Shown: positions 21,268 to 33,610 of the stretch, in pieces | Numbering within the stretch: the first letter of the stretch is position 1 | How the letters are laid out: every line of letters starts with the position of its first letter | NCBI GenBank assembly: GCA_026545225.1 | Contig: CM048846.1 | Location: forward strand, 16,243,001 to 16,307,000 | DNA length: 64,000 nt | Reading direction: 5' to 3' | Origin: Cornus controversa | Lineage: Eukaryota > Streptophyta > Magnoliopsida > Cornales > Cornaceae | Position numbers and translations under genes: made by a program | Notes under the pieces: generated by a model | Databases searched by the model: none | Told to the model about the DNA's origin: nothing | What the model saw: only the letters and a program-made list of their open reading frames with translations

Positions 21268-22411
21268 AACATTTCTCCAAATTCTACTAGAATTAATGTT
21301 GGATCAACTAGGATACAATTGTATGAGTCGTACATATGTAGCAACCCGGATTTACTCATCTATCAATCTTTCTGCAGCTTAGGAAGCATTTGGTTTCAAA
21401 TTTCATCTCCTATAATGCTATGCACCTAGTTGCACTATGTTCAGTTCTGTAAGCTTGTCCACTTACATTTGTTTCGGCTTTAATGTCTCTTTGTTGATCC
21501 AAGAAATTCTTTAGTGACTAGATGTTAGGTTTATTCTTGTTCCACATCATATTCGAATAAAAAAGAGAATGGGTATGTATGAACGGATAGACAAGACTAT
21601 CAAATAGCTTAGTTTTTGGAACATTGGTAAGCATCCGACCCGTTACAATTGGTATCAAAATCAGACTCAATCCTTGATCCGATGTCACGCCAAGTGTCTG
21701 AACCGGAGGTTTGGATCTACCCCCGAGTAGGCAGGGTGGTCTGACGTCAACGACGGCGTTGCGAGTTTGAATGAGAGATAATGTTAGAAAATGTTATAAT
21801 GTGGTTCATTCTTGTCTCACATAACTTAAACTTTTGGATCATTGGTAAGCGTTCGACCTATTACTTTAGGTTTAGTGAAAATGTTCAAATATCAATGTTT
21901 TATGAATCATTAATTTATGTTTCAATGTCACTTTAGGGGATTCGGAGCAAAAGATCAGGTAGGCAATGCAGCTCAAAAGTCGATAGATGATGCATTAAAA
22001 GCTAAAGATCAGGCAGGTAATGTAGCTCAAAAGTCGATGGATCAAGCAGGCAAAGCTGCATCAAACACTAAAGAAACAATAAGTTCTGCAGCATCTGGTG
22101 AGTTTTTTTATTTTTTCCTTTTTCTTTAGACTCTTATTCCATGTAAATTAATTCTTTCTCTAACATTTTCTTTTTTCGATCTTTTGGCAGAAACAAAAGA
22201 GTACGCTTCTGAAAAGGCCAACGCCGCATCAGACTTGACTGCTGATGCAAAGAACTACGCGAATGAGAAGGCAGCTAGTGCCAAGGACACGGTTTCGAAT
22301 AAGGCTGGTGATGCCAAAGAGACTGCAGAAAATGCAATGTCAGCTGGGAAAGACAAAGCATCTGAAGCCTACAACTCTATTTCTGAGAAGGCCAATCAAG
22401 GCGGAAATTAA
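20355..22411 (+). CDS. LEA-like secreted protein, copy B (three exons)
   Basis: Exons are 20,355-20,473, 21,937-22,097 and 22,191-22,411, all with GT-AG borders (donor GTAAGT, then GTGAGT; acceptors TTTAG and GGCAG). Phases agree and give 166 residues. Residues 1-24 form a signal peptide (MAKGTALLVLWLAVVSLEVS) ending near CWGD. Then come ESWTDWAKGKLNEGFGAKD, typical of plant signal-peptide LEA_4 proteins, two internal repeats of the QVGNAAQKSID type in exon 2, and an Ala/Lys/Glu-rich helical tail (KEYASEKANAASD, AYNSISEKANQGGN). The start is the first ATG after the promoter. Intron 1 is long (1.46 kb) because of a MITE, an AT microsatellite and a TRIM. The protein is probably hydrophilic and disordered, acting in ER or apoplast during seed drying; this is inferred from the family. 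Confidence 0.8.
20918..21098. mobile_element. 181-bp MITE in intron 1 of LEA copy B
   Basis: A perfect 9-bp duplication TGAAAGTTA flanks the element (20,909-20,917 and 21,099-21,107). Its ends are partly inverted: GTCATGAAATTTTATCATGA near the left, and TCATGAAAATATTTCATAAA near the right read on the minus strand. The 9-bp duplication suggests a Mutator-type MITE. Confidence 0.75.
21201..21262. repeat. (TA)n microsatellite in intron 1 of LEA copy B
   Basis: About 31 TA units, uninterrupted. A shorter (TA)n lies at the equivalent place in intron 1 of copy C (29,581-29,614). Confidence 0.95.
21523..21865 (+). mobile_element. TRIM retrotransposon in intron 1 of LEA copy B
   Basis: The left LTR (21,523-21,647) starts TGTTAGG and ends CCCGTTACA. 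A primer site TGGTATCAAAATCAG follows at 21,650. The interior is only about 130 bp. The right LTR (about 21,782-21,865) starts TGTTAGAAAATG and ends CCTATTACT. Both LTRs share CATTGGTAAGC, CGACC and TTTTTGGA/TTTTGGAT. LEA copy A lacks this insertion at the matching place (about 14,232), giving an empty site. Flanking duplications are too decayed to be certain. It has no coding capacity. Confidence 0.75.
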
Positions 22412-22929
22412 AAAATTTCAATCATTAATATTTTAGAATATATTATAATAATATTTTAAAAGTCAGACCTTGGTACAATAAAAAGTACTCATGACTTCAA
22501 GACTTAAAAGAGCAGTCTCACCAAAAATAGAGAGACTTTGCTCAAGCATGAGTCTTATATAAGTCAAGACGTACCTAGTAAAAAGTATAAATCAGCAGAA
22601 GTATTCCAAAACTATGCTCTGCTATATATTATATTTTTATATAAGCTTTCCTAATCTTCATAATTAATCTGCTCGTCTTATTATGTAATTGAAATCAATG
22701 CTTTATTCATGAATCATTGGTGTCCCTGTATTGAATTTTGTGTATCAAGGATGTCTTATCTACATGTGCCCAGGAATACAATCTTCTTAGTTAAACAATT
22801 ACTATAATAAATGAAAAAAAAAACACCATATATGATCATAAATGGCATTTTTTTTTCTTTTGTTCATCGTAAATAGCAATTGACAAATACATCAACAAAC
22901 AACAGAATTCAAGATAGGTTATCTTCTGA

Positions 22930-23470
22930 ATTGGGTTTTTTTTTTAATTCAATTATCATAATCAACTTGTTAGTTCATAATCCATTTTTTTTCAACATAA
23001 TCCAAATGAAAAACCCTGCCCAATTTTGGAAAAATATGAGTGATTGTGTTATATTAAAGTTTGGTGAATAACCATTGTGCTATTGACCTAGTTGCTATGA
23101 CCTCTCGTTTTCAAACCAAGGTGAGTTGTTCGAGCTCCAAAGGAACAAAATTGTGTGTGTGAGTGATTATGAGTTGTTTAGATAATCGAAAATAAAAAAG
23201 TTAAACAATGAAGAGCAAAAATTTTCCTCTGAAAATAAGATGGGAAATAGAACTGTATTTTGGGCACAGTCAAGTGGTAATCCAAACTTGAAAAGAGAGA
23301 CGTTTTGAGTTCGATTCAAACTCAATTGTGCACGTAATAGTTGGTTTGAAAAGTCGGTTTAAATAAATCTACTTGTAAAAGTTGTGAATCTTTTATTTTA
23401 AAAAATAAATAAAATAATATATGTTTGTTATTTGTGGGCATAATATATAATTATATGGCTCCCGCTATGA
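22930..23470 (+). repeat. Downstream flank of LEA copy B, matching the window start
   Basis: No gene is visible. It is collinear with 60-590. The main difference is a tRNA-like insertion at about 23,069-23,148. Confidence 0.7.
23069..23148 (+). mobile_element. tRNA-derived SINE head
   Basis: About 80 bases here are absent from the matching sequence at about 215-235. They contain an A-box-like TGACCTAGTTGCTATGACC and a B-box-like TTGTTCGAGCTCC, the order and spacing of a tRNA promoter. The piece is short, with no clear SINE tail. Confidence 0.45.
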
Positions 23471-23515
23471 CGGGCTTCAATCACTATTACCAAGCTAAGT
23501 TTATACACTTGGCCG

Positions 23516-24063
23516 CTAGGAAGTGCATATACTTCTACAAGAGTAATATTATCGTATCGTGTCCAAATCGAATACCGATACGTGTTTGATACTTTCTAAA
23601 CGTAATCATAATTTTAATTCTTTTATTTATTTCTAACATATATTTGATACTTCGCAAATACTTGGACCACGTATCTGATGTTTCTTAGATATTTAAAAAC
23701 ACATTTTTAACAAACTTTGAACAATAAAATGTAGTTTTTCCACAATAATTTTATAGTATAATTATTAAGAAAAGTTTAAATTTTGTTTAAAAAAGAAGTG
23801 TTGAGATATATATCATGATTTAGTACAAAATTTATCCATACAAATTATACAATATGACTCTTAACTCTTAGTTTGTTTGTCAATCATAATATTTTATAAA
23901 AAAATGTTAATAACTCAATTTTTTGTATACATAAAAATATATATATATATTTTTATATTATTGTACCTTGTTGTACCCATATTTTCTTTGTTTGAGATTT
24001 ATCATATCGTCATACACATATCAGGTCATATCCGTGTTCTGTATCCGTATCCATGCTTTCTAG
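23516..24063. mobile_element. hAT-type MITE of the CTAGGAAGCAC family
   Basis: The ends read CTAGGAAGTGCAT and, on the minus strand, CTAGAAAGCATGG. The 8-bp flanks are CTTGGCCG (23,508-23,515) and CTTGGCGG (24,064-24,071), with one mismatch. The uninterrupted site CACTTGGCCGTAAA survives at about 14,950-14,963. The interior is AT-rich with no coding sequence. The larger relative is at 40,284-41,132. Confidence 0.75.
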
Positions 24064-24130
24064 CTTGGCGGTAAACAAACCTAACCAATTTTCATATTCC
24101 ATGCTTTAGATATAAAAAAAACCAAAGACC

Positions 24131-24180
24131 AAAGGGCTTGTAGCCCAATGGTATAGCCTCTCCAAGAAGGGAGTGTGCAA
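24131..24180 (+). mobile_element. Truncated tRNA-like SINE head fused to a plastid fragment
   Basis: TTGTAGCCCAATGGTATAG is a good A box of a tRNA-derived SINE. The following GGGAGTGTGCAAG should lead into a B box, but the sequence switches to chloroplast psbB at 24,181. Only the first half of the promoter is left. Confidence 0.45.
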
Positions 24181-24382
24181 GTCGTTTTGGTAGACGGAGA
24201 CGGAATTGTTAGAGCTGATGTTCCTTTTAGAAGGGCAGAATTGAAGTATAATGTCGAACAAGTAGATGTAACCATTAAGTTCTACGGTGGCGAACTTAAT
24301 AGAGTCAGTTATAGTGATCCTCCTATTGTGAAAAAATATGTTAGACATGCTCAATTGGGTTAAAATTTTGAATTAGATCGTA
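24181..24382 (+). pseudogene. psbB: Nuclear insert of chloroplast psbB (CP47) fragment
   Basis: About 67 codons match the C-terminal third of the photosystem II core antenna protein CP47. They include [43 protein letters not shown] and [10 protein letters not shown]. After the Gly of HAQLG the expected Glu codon is a stop (TAA, 24,361-24,363), and then NFELDR continues in frame to 24,382. Several substitutions (for example YVRHAQ for the usual YARRAQ) show it has drifted without selection. It has no start, transit peptide or plastid context, so it is a nuclear plastid-DNA insert (NUPT), not a gene. It is bounded by a SINE head on the left and by an LTR on the right. Confidence 0.9.
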
Positions 24383-25917
24383 TGTCAAGCCCTTATTTCT
24401 CATGCCCGGTTAAGAGTGAAGTAGATGGGGTTGATTAGGAATAAGACAAACAATCCATAATCGCTGGTCCCACAACTTCAACCATACAACCCTTTAAATA
24501 ATTCTATCACACAAATGCGGATACATAACTCCTTGTATGTTTATGATCTGAGTTTGAAAATGAAATCATTGGAAAGAGGGTTTAAAAACACTCAATTTCA
24601 AAAAGAGAATCACTTGATTTGGGTGTGAAATGGAGGAGTTATGACCCATCGAAGTTGAGAGAAAAAAAATACTAAAAGTGGGACCAGTCCCCAAAATGTA
24701 GGACTGGTAGGACTTTCTATAGGTCCAAAATATTGAGAAAAGTCAGTTCAGTGCACAAAAAGTAGGACCAGTGAAAATTTTCTAATACTTGATTTTTTTT
24801 TTAAAAAACTTTTCAACCTAAAATCCCACATCTCCAAGCTTCAATCCAAACACACCCATGAACATTAAGGCATAAAAATTCATGCCAAATCCAACATTCC
24901 AAACTTTCCAAAAACTCAACTAAAATCATTCATAGCATAAGCAATTTATAGTAACATCATAATGGATTGATCATACATCAATTCATATCTAAAATACATT
25001 CATCTCAGATAATTCCACTTGTCTAAAAATTATACAACTTTGAGAAAAAAAGGAGAAATTCAAAAGAAGAATAATACACACACACACATATACACGACAC
25101 ATTTGTCCATGGTCCAATTACACTTGTTCCACATAAATTTTCAACTTGCCCCCAAAATAACCCAACATGGCATACATAATCCAAAATGTGCAAAAGCTCA
25201 AAAAGTCTGAGTTCTTCCAACTATAGCACTTCTAAGTATCCACGACCGGTGTCTTATCTGAAATGTTTGGGGGGAAGGAGTGAGCGATCACATGCCTAGT
25301 AGAAAATGCTTAAACCAACCTAAACGTCAACTTGAAGCCGACCTATATGAGATGTTAATCATGAAATTCCTATCGACTACATGGAATAAACACAATGCTC
25401 ATCATTCTAATTTCAAAGCTATATAGCACATGCTTCTAAAATTGAATCAACAATAATTTATTCAACAAATATAAGCAACATAACATCATATCAATGATTC
25501 TAAAGTAATTCGTGCTTAATTCATAAAACTTTAATTACACACCAAAAACAACATATGATTGGACAACTCTGATGATCATGAAATCTTAGTCAAGCTCCGA
25601 TCACTCGAGTATGATGGTCAACTCTGAAAGTCATACTAGTATGGCCAAACTCCGATAATTTCATGTATGATTGGTTAAACTCCGAGGATCATACGAATAT
25701 TGGCCAAACTTCAATAATATGGCATGATTGGATATCCTCCGAATTTCATACCATATTTTCAATGAAAATTCTCTTTGGTGCAATTTATCAAACACCTTGC
25801 CTTTAAGATGCTTTTGGAGAATTTCAATGGTTTATAAATGACCACAACTTACCATATTCATTTCCAAATCAATAAATATATATACATTTGCAGGGCAATA
25901 CATACATGCATCTAATT
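24383..25917 (-). mobile_element. Tekay/Del-type LTR, reverse, 5'-truncated
   Basis: On the plus strand it starts TGTCAAGCCC directly after the psbB fragment, the complement of an LTR end. It matches 9,000-11,121 on the other strand over most of its length. Shared words include CCAAATCCAACATTCC, CAATTACACTTGTTCC and the array of CTCCGA repeats at 25,560-25,740. It lacks the palindromic insertion found in the relative. Homology stops near 25,917, where a forward LTR begins. Confidence 0.65.
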
Positions 25918-27720
<1,803 letters not shown>

Positions 27721-28680
27721 GCTAGTTCTGTCCTTTTTTCCAAAAAAGGCTGATAGTCTACTGAGAAACTAGAGGGCCTAGTGAGCCCACTACAATGGCA
27801 CTAAGTGGGACGACAACCCTACACCAGCTAAGATCCTTTCTTCACTTAAATGAAGTTAGACAATGTCTATACTATATAGGCCGGAAATGGGGGGCATGCA
27901 CAAACACATGAAAACAATAGGCTAGCACGGACGCCAGTAAAGTGGACAATATCTACACAGGACGAGTCGGGCCATGACAGTGTTAGAAATTATAAATACT
28001 AAAATTGTTAAAAAAATTGCACAATATTATAGGACACTAAGAACATAATACATCAAATTTATCCATATAAAAAATTCATTGATTGACATGAAACATAAAT
28101 TGAATTCTTAAAATTCAACAAACTATAACAAATATGAATTTTCAATGCTATAACAATGCATAATACATCAATATGAATTCACAATACTTTCAATAGAATT
28201 AATCCATGTCAACAACATGATATAAAATTTAAATAATACACATAATCACAACAATAGAAAATTAACAGTATAAATTAAGAAAGGGACGACAGTAATAAAA
28301 TAAGCTTAGAAGGCATGTTGCCACTGTTCTAAAGTCGTATAACCTCCCTATGTGCAGATACTAAGGGACAAATACGACTCTAAAATACAACACATATCCG
28401 TCAGTGATTTTCTTCACACATGTCCGAAGAAAAATAAAGTATACCAACCTTGTGACTAAGCCCTTTTATAGACTTATAAATTATAACGTGTTTGTGTCAT
28501 TAAAATAATACTTAAATATAATAATTATTATATTAAATAAAATTAAATAAGTTATATTTTAATTTTTATTTAAATATATCTAACAAAAATTACACCATTT
28601 CTAAAAACGTAAACTTTTAAGTTGTTTAACAAAAGTGCTTTCAACATTAAAAAAAAAAATTTAAATTTAAAATTGTGTAC
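27721..28680. other. AT-rich spacer between LTR debris and LEA copy C
   Basis: No gene is seen. 27,935-28,015 matches 13,020-13,130 upstream of LEA copy A, including a TRIM-like end GGGCCATGACA at 27,977. 28,560-28,680 again matches the copy A upstream flank. The 550 bases between look like an extra AT-rich insertion whose ends I could not define. Confidence 0.45.
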
Positions 28681-29010
28681 ATCATGGAACCTTAAAATAG
28701 ATATTTATTTCAATAAATCATTCCAAAAAATTTATATATGGTAAAAACCAAAAATTCGAATATGAAAACTCTTTCCACCATTGGTCACTTATGACTGAAG
28801 AATCGAGTTCGTTGACCTCGCAAGGTATCAGGATGTGGTTGACCAATCGCTGGGCCCCATTTTCCTTGAGGCCCGCACAACACTGGGTCAAATTCATGTC
28901 CACGTGGCAAGGTGTGAGAAATATACGTTTCCTGAAATCCCAAAGCACTGCCACGTCACCCATGCGGTAATACCAATCATTCACTAACCGTTTCATCTAT
29001 ATATCTTCCA
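28680..29010 (+). promoter_or_regulatory. Conserved LEA promoter, copy C (two ABREs, TATA)
   Basis: CACGTG is at 28,901-28,906, CCACGTCA at 28,951-28,958 and CTATATATC at 28,998-29,006. The order and spacing match copies A and B. The ACGT pair is the expected ABA-responsive module. Confidence 0.72.
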
Positions 29011-29129
29011 CTTATTTTTCTCTGCTTTCACAATTCAGTATTCATTCATAATTTATTTGATTCTTTGAAATTTGTGAAAACACACATTTACAAATAGTAT
29101 TTATAGAGAGAGAAAGAGTGTAGAGCGAG

Positions 29130-29580
29130 ATGGCGAAGGGAACGGCATTGTTGGTACTATGGTTGGCCGTGGTCTCGATGGACGTTAGCTTGTGTTGGGG
29201 TGACGAGGCCGAATCTTGGACTGATTGGGCCAAGGGAAAGCTCAATGAGTAAGCTTATATATATATATATATATATATACACATGTCATTTTGTATAGTC
29301 TCTACTTTATAATTTTGACATCAATTCCATATTACCAAACATGTCATATAAAAGTAATTCAATTTAACTTATATAGAAGTAATTTGGATTAAAAAATTTT
29401 GTTTATGGTGCATGGAATGCTTTTTTTTCTTTCAAAATGACGTGAAACCGTTATAATCAGGTACACGGTTACAACGTGAATCCCGACTACCGATTAGAAT
29501 CGAAAAATGATATGCATGATAAATTTGTTTGTTTTATCTGAATAGAGAATGACGTCATGCAACGAGATGCAGTCTGATAG

Positions 29581-29615
<35 letters not shown>

Positions 29616-30243
29616 CAGAAACATTTCTCTTAATTCTACTGCAATTAATGTTGGCCATACAAATATTGTATGAGTCATGCATATGTATCAATCTTTTTAT
29701 GCATGAATAATTTATGTTTCAATGTGGCGTGTAGGGGATTCGGAACAAAAGATGCAGCTCAAAAATCGATGGATAAAGCAGGCGAGGCTGCATCAAAAGC
29801 TACAGAAACATTTGGTGGTTTTATTTTTCTCTTGAGACTCTTACTCCATGTAAATTAATTCTCTCTCTAACAATTCCATTTTCGATCTTTTGGCAGACAC
29901 CAAGGAGTACGCTTCCAACCTCGGAACAGACTTGACTACTGCAAAGAACAAGGTCTCGGACAAGTCTGTTGATGCCAAAGAGAGTATGGAAAATGCAATC
30001 TCAGCTGGGAAAGACAAAGCATCTGAAGCCTACAATTCTGTTTCAGACATGGCCAATCAAGGCCGGAAAATGGGGAACGACAAGGCTGGTGGTAATAAAG
30101 ACAACGAAGCAGCAGCAATGGCTTATGGAGAAGAACAAATGAAGAAACCCTATGACGAAGCTGAAGCCAAGGCTAATGGAGGTTATGTCTCATTGAGGGA
30201 TGTCATGAATGCTAGAGCCAGTGAGATCAACGGTCAGAACTGA
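29130..30243 (+). CDS. LEA-like secreted protein, copy C (three exons, longest C-terminus)
   Basis: Exons are 29,130-29,248, 29,735-29,814 and 29,897-30,243, in phase, giving 181 residues. The second donor (GTGGTT) is weak, but the same phase as in copy B supports it. The signal peptide MAKGTALLVLWLAVVSMDVS is followed by WGDEAESWTDWAKGKLNEGF. The middle is Lys/Ala/Asp-rich LEA_4-type helix (KNKVSDKSVDAKESMENAIS). Unlike A and B, which stop after NQGRN/NQGGN, copy C reads on for about 58 residues (KMGNDKAGGNKDNE, AMAYGEEQMKKPYDEAEAK, LRDVMNARASEINGQN). It is probably the most complete member. Its role is inferred as desiccation protection in the secretory pathway. Confidence 0.82.
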
Positions 30244-30770
30244 GTGATATGAAGCTTTGCTGCTCCAGTTTTATATATATATATATATATTCTATATAAT
30301 AAGATTACTATGACATAAATATATAATTTTAGGTTGAAACTTGTAGTATTTCAACAACATTATCTTGTAGTAATTAATAAGGAACTGTCATGCCATACAT
30401 CTTTGATGTTCTTTCTTGATGGCGTTTTGGAACAGTTCAAAATCAAATTTTGGTTATGTATTTGTATATATATGTATGTATAACAAGAGATTCTTACATT
30501 TAAAACAGCAGATTTATGCTTTTCATCTTGGATATAATCTTTTTATTTCAAATTTTTAGGTTACTGCTGATTTTGTTGTACTATGCATACCAATCTTTGT
30601 TGGTGGTTATAAAATGTCATATGGAATTTTTAACTCTCTCATTCCTGGTACCCAAGGCCTGATGCAAAAAATAGATGAATTTGTGTCGGTACACAACCGA
30701 CTGTAAGACGTTTTGTCAAATTGATGAAAAAATTATGAGTTTCTCAAGTCGAAAGAATATAAAAAACTTC

Positions 30771-30801
<31 letters not shown>

Positions 30802-31439
30802 TTTTAGATTAATTTAATTGTGTGAAAGATTATTTAATTATTTGCATAGTGAAAATTTAGAGATACGACCAGAATTTGAATCTGGCAAAACAACTTTAGC
30901 CATTTGCATGATGTTATTCATCCACACTAGCCGACAACTCCAAACGTGGATCTAGGGCCATGATTTATGTGACTAATTCGAAGAGAATCTCAAAACAATA
31001 AAGCCATGATTTTGGCGTTGTCTAAAGGATTATTCAAACTAATTTTGATATAGGAGATTTGGAAACCCTAGATTTTACATGCTTAATTTGATTAATTTAG
31101 GTCATGAAACTACAAGATTTTTAAATCACTAGATTATTTGATTGATGGACAAACAAAGCCCTATGTTTTGATTGTGATTGGAGGCGGTTTGGATGACCAT
31201 TTAGAGGCATGAAATGGCTGGTCTGCTGGTCCGTGAACAACAAAACATGTAATATGCAAAATCTGGGTTTATGTTTTGGGGGAGGAGGAAGATAATTGTA
31301 GAGAGAGAGAAATCATTTGAGAGGGAAGGGGCATGTGGGGCCCACAGACACCAACTTTTTCTTTTTAAAGAGTGAGTTATAGGTGTCTATTTATAAGGTC
31401 ACTCGCCACATCTCGACTGTGCTTAGCAACAACCCCTAG
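30244..31439. other. Downstream flank of LEA copy C, no gene recognised
   Basis: AT-rich sequence with two (AT)n runs (30,271-30,290 and 30,774-30,797). A purine run GTAGAGAGAGAGAAATC is at 31,299. No open frame resembles a known protein. Confidence 0.5.
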
Positions 31440-31714
31440 CATGGCTTTGGATGACAATACAAAGAAACTCTATTAGGACTCGTTAGATGAATTCATACAA
31501 TTTATATCGAATCATGAAAGCATATTTGTGTGCGGTGATTTTAATCAACATGTAATTGTTGATAGGATATGATATACACAAATTCATGGAGTATATAGTT
31601 TTGGAGAGTGCAATGAGACAAAGAGAAACACTTTTAAACTTTGCAAAAACATATGAGTTAACAATAACGGTCATTTTGTTTTAAAAAAAAGAGAAGAGTA
31701 TTCAATAACACTTA

Positions 31715-32251
31715 GGATAAATAGATTTGATGTATTGACATGCAGTTACAATTTTGTGAATTTTCGTCACTAACACCACCGGTTAGTTTTTTTTATTTTT
31801 TTAATATATGAAATGTCTTGATCATGATAACATGCATTGACAACTAATATTTTATTTTATTTTAATATTATTATTTATGAAAGTAAATAATTATATATAC
31901 TATGTTATATATATTATAGTGTATATATATAGATGAATAGAGAAAAAGAAAAAGAAATTTAATTACTTTTTTTATTTTATGTTAACATTATTATTTATGG
32001 AAATAAATAATTATATATTTATTATAGTATATTGTATATATATAGATAGAGAAAAAGAAAGAGAAATTTAATTACTTTTTTATTTTATGTTAACATTATT
32101 ATTTATGAAAATAAATAATTATATATTTATTATAGTATATTGTATATATATAGATAGAGAAAAAGAAAGAAAAATTTAATTACTTTTTTATTTTATGTTA
32201 ACATTATTATTTATGGGAATAAATAATTATATATAGATTACATATATTATA

Positions 32252-32300
<49 letters not shown>

Positions 32301-32557
32301 TATATTCACAAGGGTATTTCGGTCCATTAGACAGGGTTAAATTGGTAAATTTAGTATTCAAATGGGTTAGGTCAGAAGTCAAAAGACAGTATGTTCATTT
32401 CACCGTTAAAAAGTGCTCTGACATTGTGTACTTTTGACAGAAAGGAGTGTATGTGATATACGGTACAAACCACAGGGAGTGTTGGTAACAAAAATTAACA
32501 AAATTATAGTTCTGTGTCAATACATCAAACCTAAGGGGGCGATAATGATATTTACCC
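31715..32557. mobile_element. Mutator-like TIR element inside the LINE
   Basis: The ends are inverted: GGATAAATAGATTTGATGTA at the left and, on the minus strand, GGGTAAATATCATTATCGCC at the right. TTTGATGTATTGACA is shared by both arms. The 9-bp flanks TAACACTTA (31,706-31,714) and TAACATTTA (32,558-32,566) differ at one base. It splits the LINE endonuclease reading frame. A relative is at 46,157-47,761. Confidence 0.78.
31830..32235. repeat. Tandem repeat of about 109 bp in the TIR element
   Basis: GAGAAAAAGAAA starts occur at about 31,940, 32,049 and 32,157, each followed by AATTTAATTACTTTT and ATTTTATGTTAACATTATTA. There are about 3.5 copies, all non-coding. Confidence 0.8.
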
Positions 32558-33289
32558 TAACATTTAAAAGTGAAATAAGTAAAACACAAATTGATTATTG
32601 CTTGTAGAGGAGAAGAGAATGGGCTCATGTAAAAATTGTAAACTAATTTCCAAGAAGAGCTTCACAAACAAACATTGCATACTAATTCTAGACATATTAG
32701 TTAAAGGGTTTAAGTATAAAAAAGTAAACAAGGGACATAAAAATATTAAACGGAGATAATTAAAAAGTAGTAAAACGACCACGTTTAAAACCCAAGGCTT
32801 AAAAGAAACTCAATGGGATTGGAATGATGATGTAAATAACTTTTAGTTCAAAATGACAAATTATATTAGGAGTAAGACAAAAGAAATTTTGGACGAAACT
32901 AAAGGGGAGAAATTTATTAAGAGACATGGTGCTGGAGTGCAAAAGTGTAACAAATAATTAAACAAAATAAAAAAAGCTTTAAAACATAGCAAAAAAGTAA
33001 ATTACAAGAAGACTTAGAGATATATAATAAATTCAAGTATAAAACAAAGAAGATAGTAAGTGCGGAGACCTTTTTGAGACTTCAAAAATTCTTTCTTAGC
33101 ATCAAAAGTCCTTTTAAAAAAAAATGTGATGTTTGGTTACACATAAGTAAAGGCCAATCCAGCAGTCAAGAAGCCCATTTTAGAAAAGTAAAAAAATTGT
33201 TACTTTTAGAACTTCCTTTCATGAAGCCAAATTTTATTGTGAAGTAAATTTGTTATTTTACGAATTTGTCCATGTATTTTTTATATATT

Positions 33290-33610
33290 AACAAAATTGT
33301 GCGATATTCTCTCTTGGTCCTTCGTTCCTCCACCGCCGCCACCTTTCACCACCACCACTACTTCCACCGCGATCGACACCACCACCATCATTACCTCCGC
33401 CGCCGCCACCACCGCTACCTCCACTGCCACCACCACCATCTCACTTCCTCCACCACTGCCACCGCCACGGCCACCATTGTCATCACCTTTCTCCACCACC
33501 ACTATTGTCACCACCTTCCACCACCATTACTGCCACCTCCACTACCAATACTACCTTCCACTACCATTATCTCCACCTCTATTACGGACTTTGCGCTTTT
33601 TAAAAGTTGC
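33290..33610 (+). repeat. CCACCACCR-type trinucleotide block
   Basis: A CCN/CAC/ACC-rich imperfect triplet repeat leaves long open frames in several registers. The predicted products are Thr/Pro/His-only and match no gene. The block, with flanks to about 33,100 and 33,760, interrupts the LINE and may be its own small transposon (TTTGGTxxxCA-like words on both sides), but its ends are unclear. Confidence 0.7.

Noticed and set aside
24175..24363. Functional photosystem gene
   Set aside because: It is only a C-terminal fragment of psbB with a stop and many substitutions, so it is a nuclear plastid insert.
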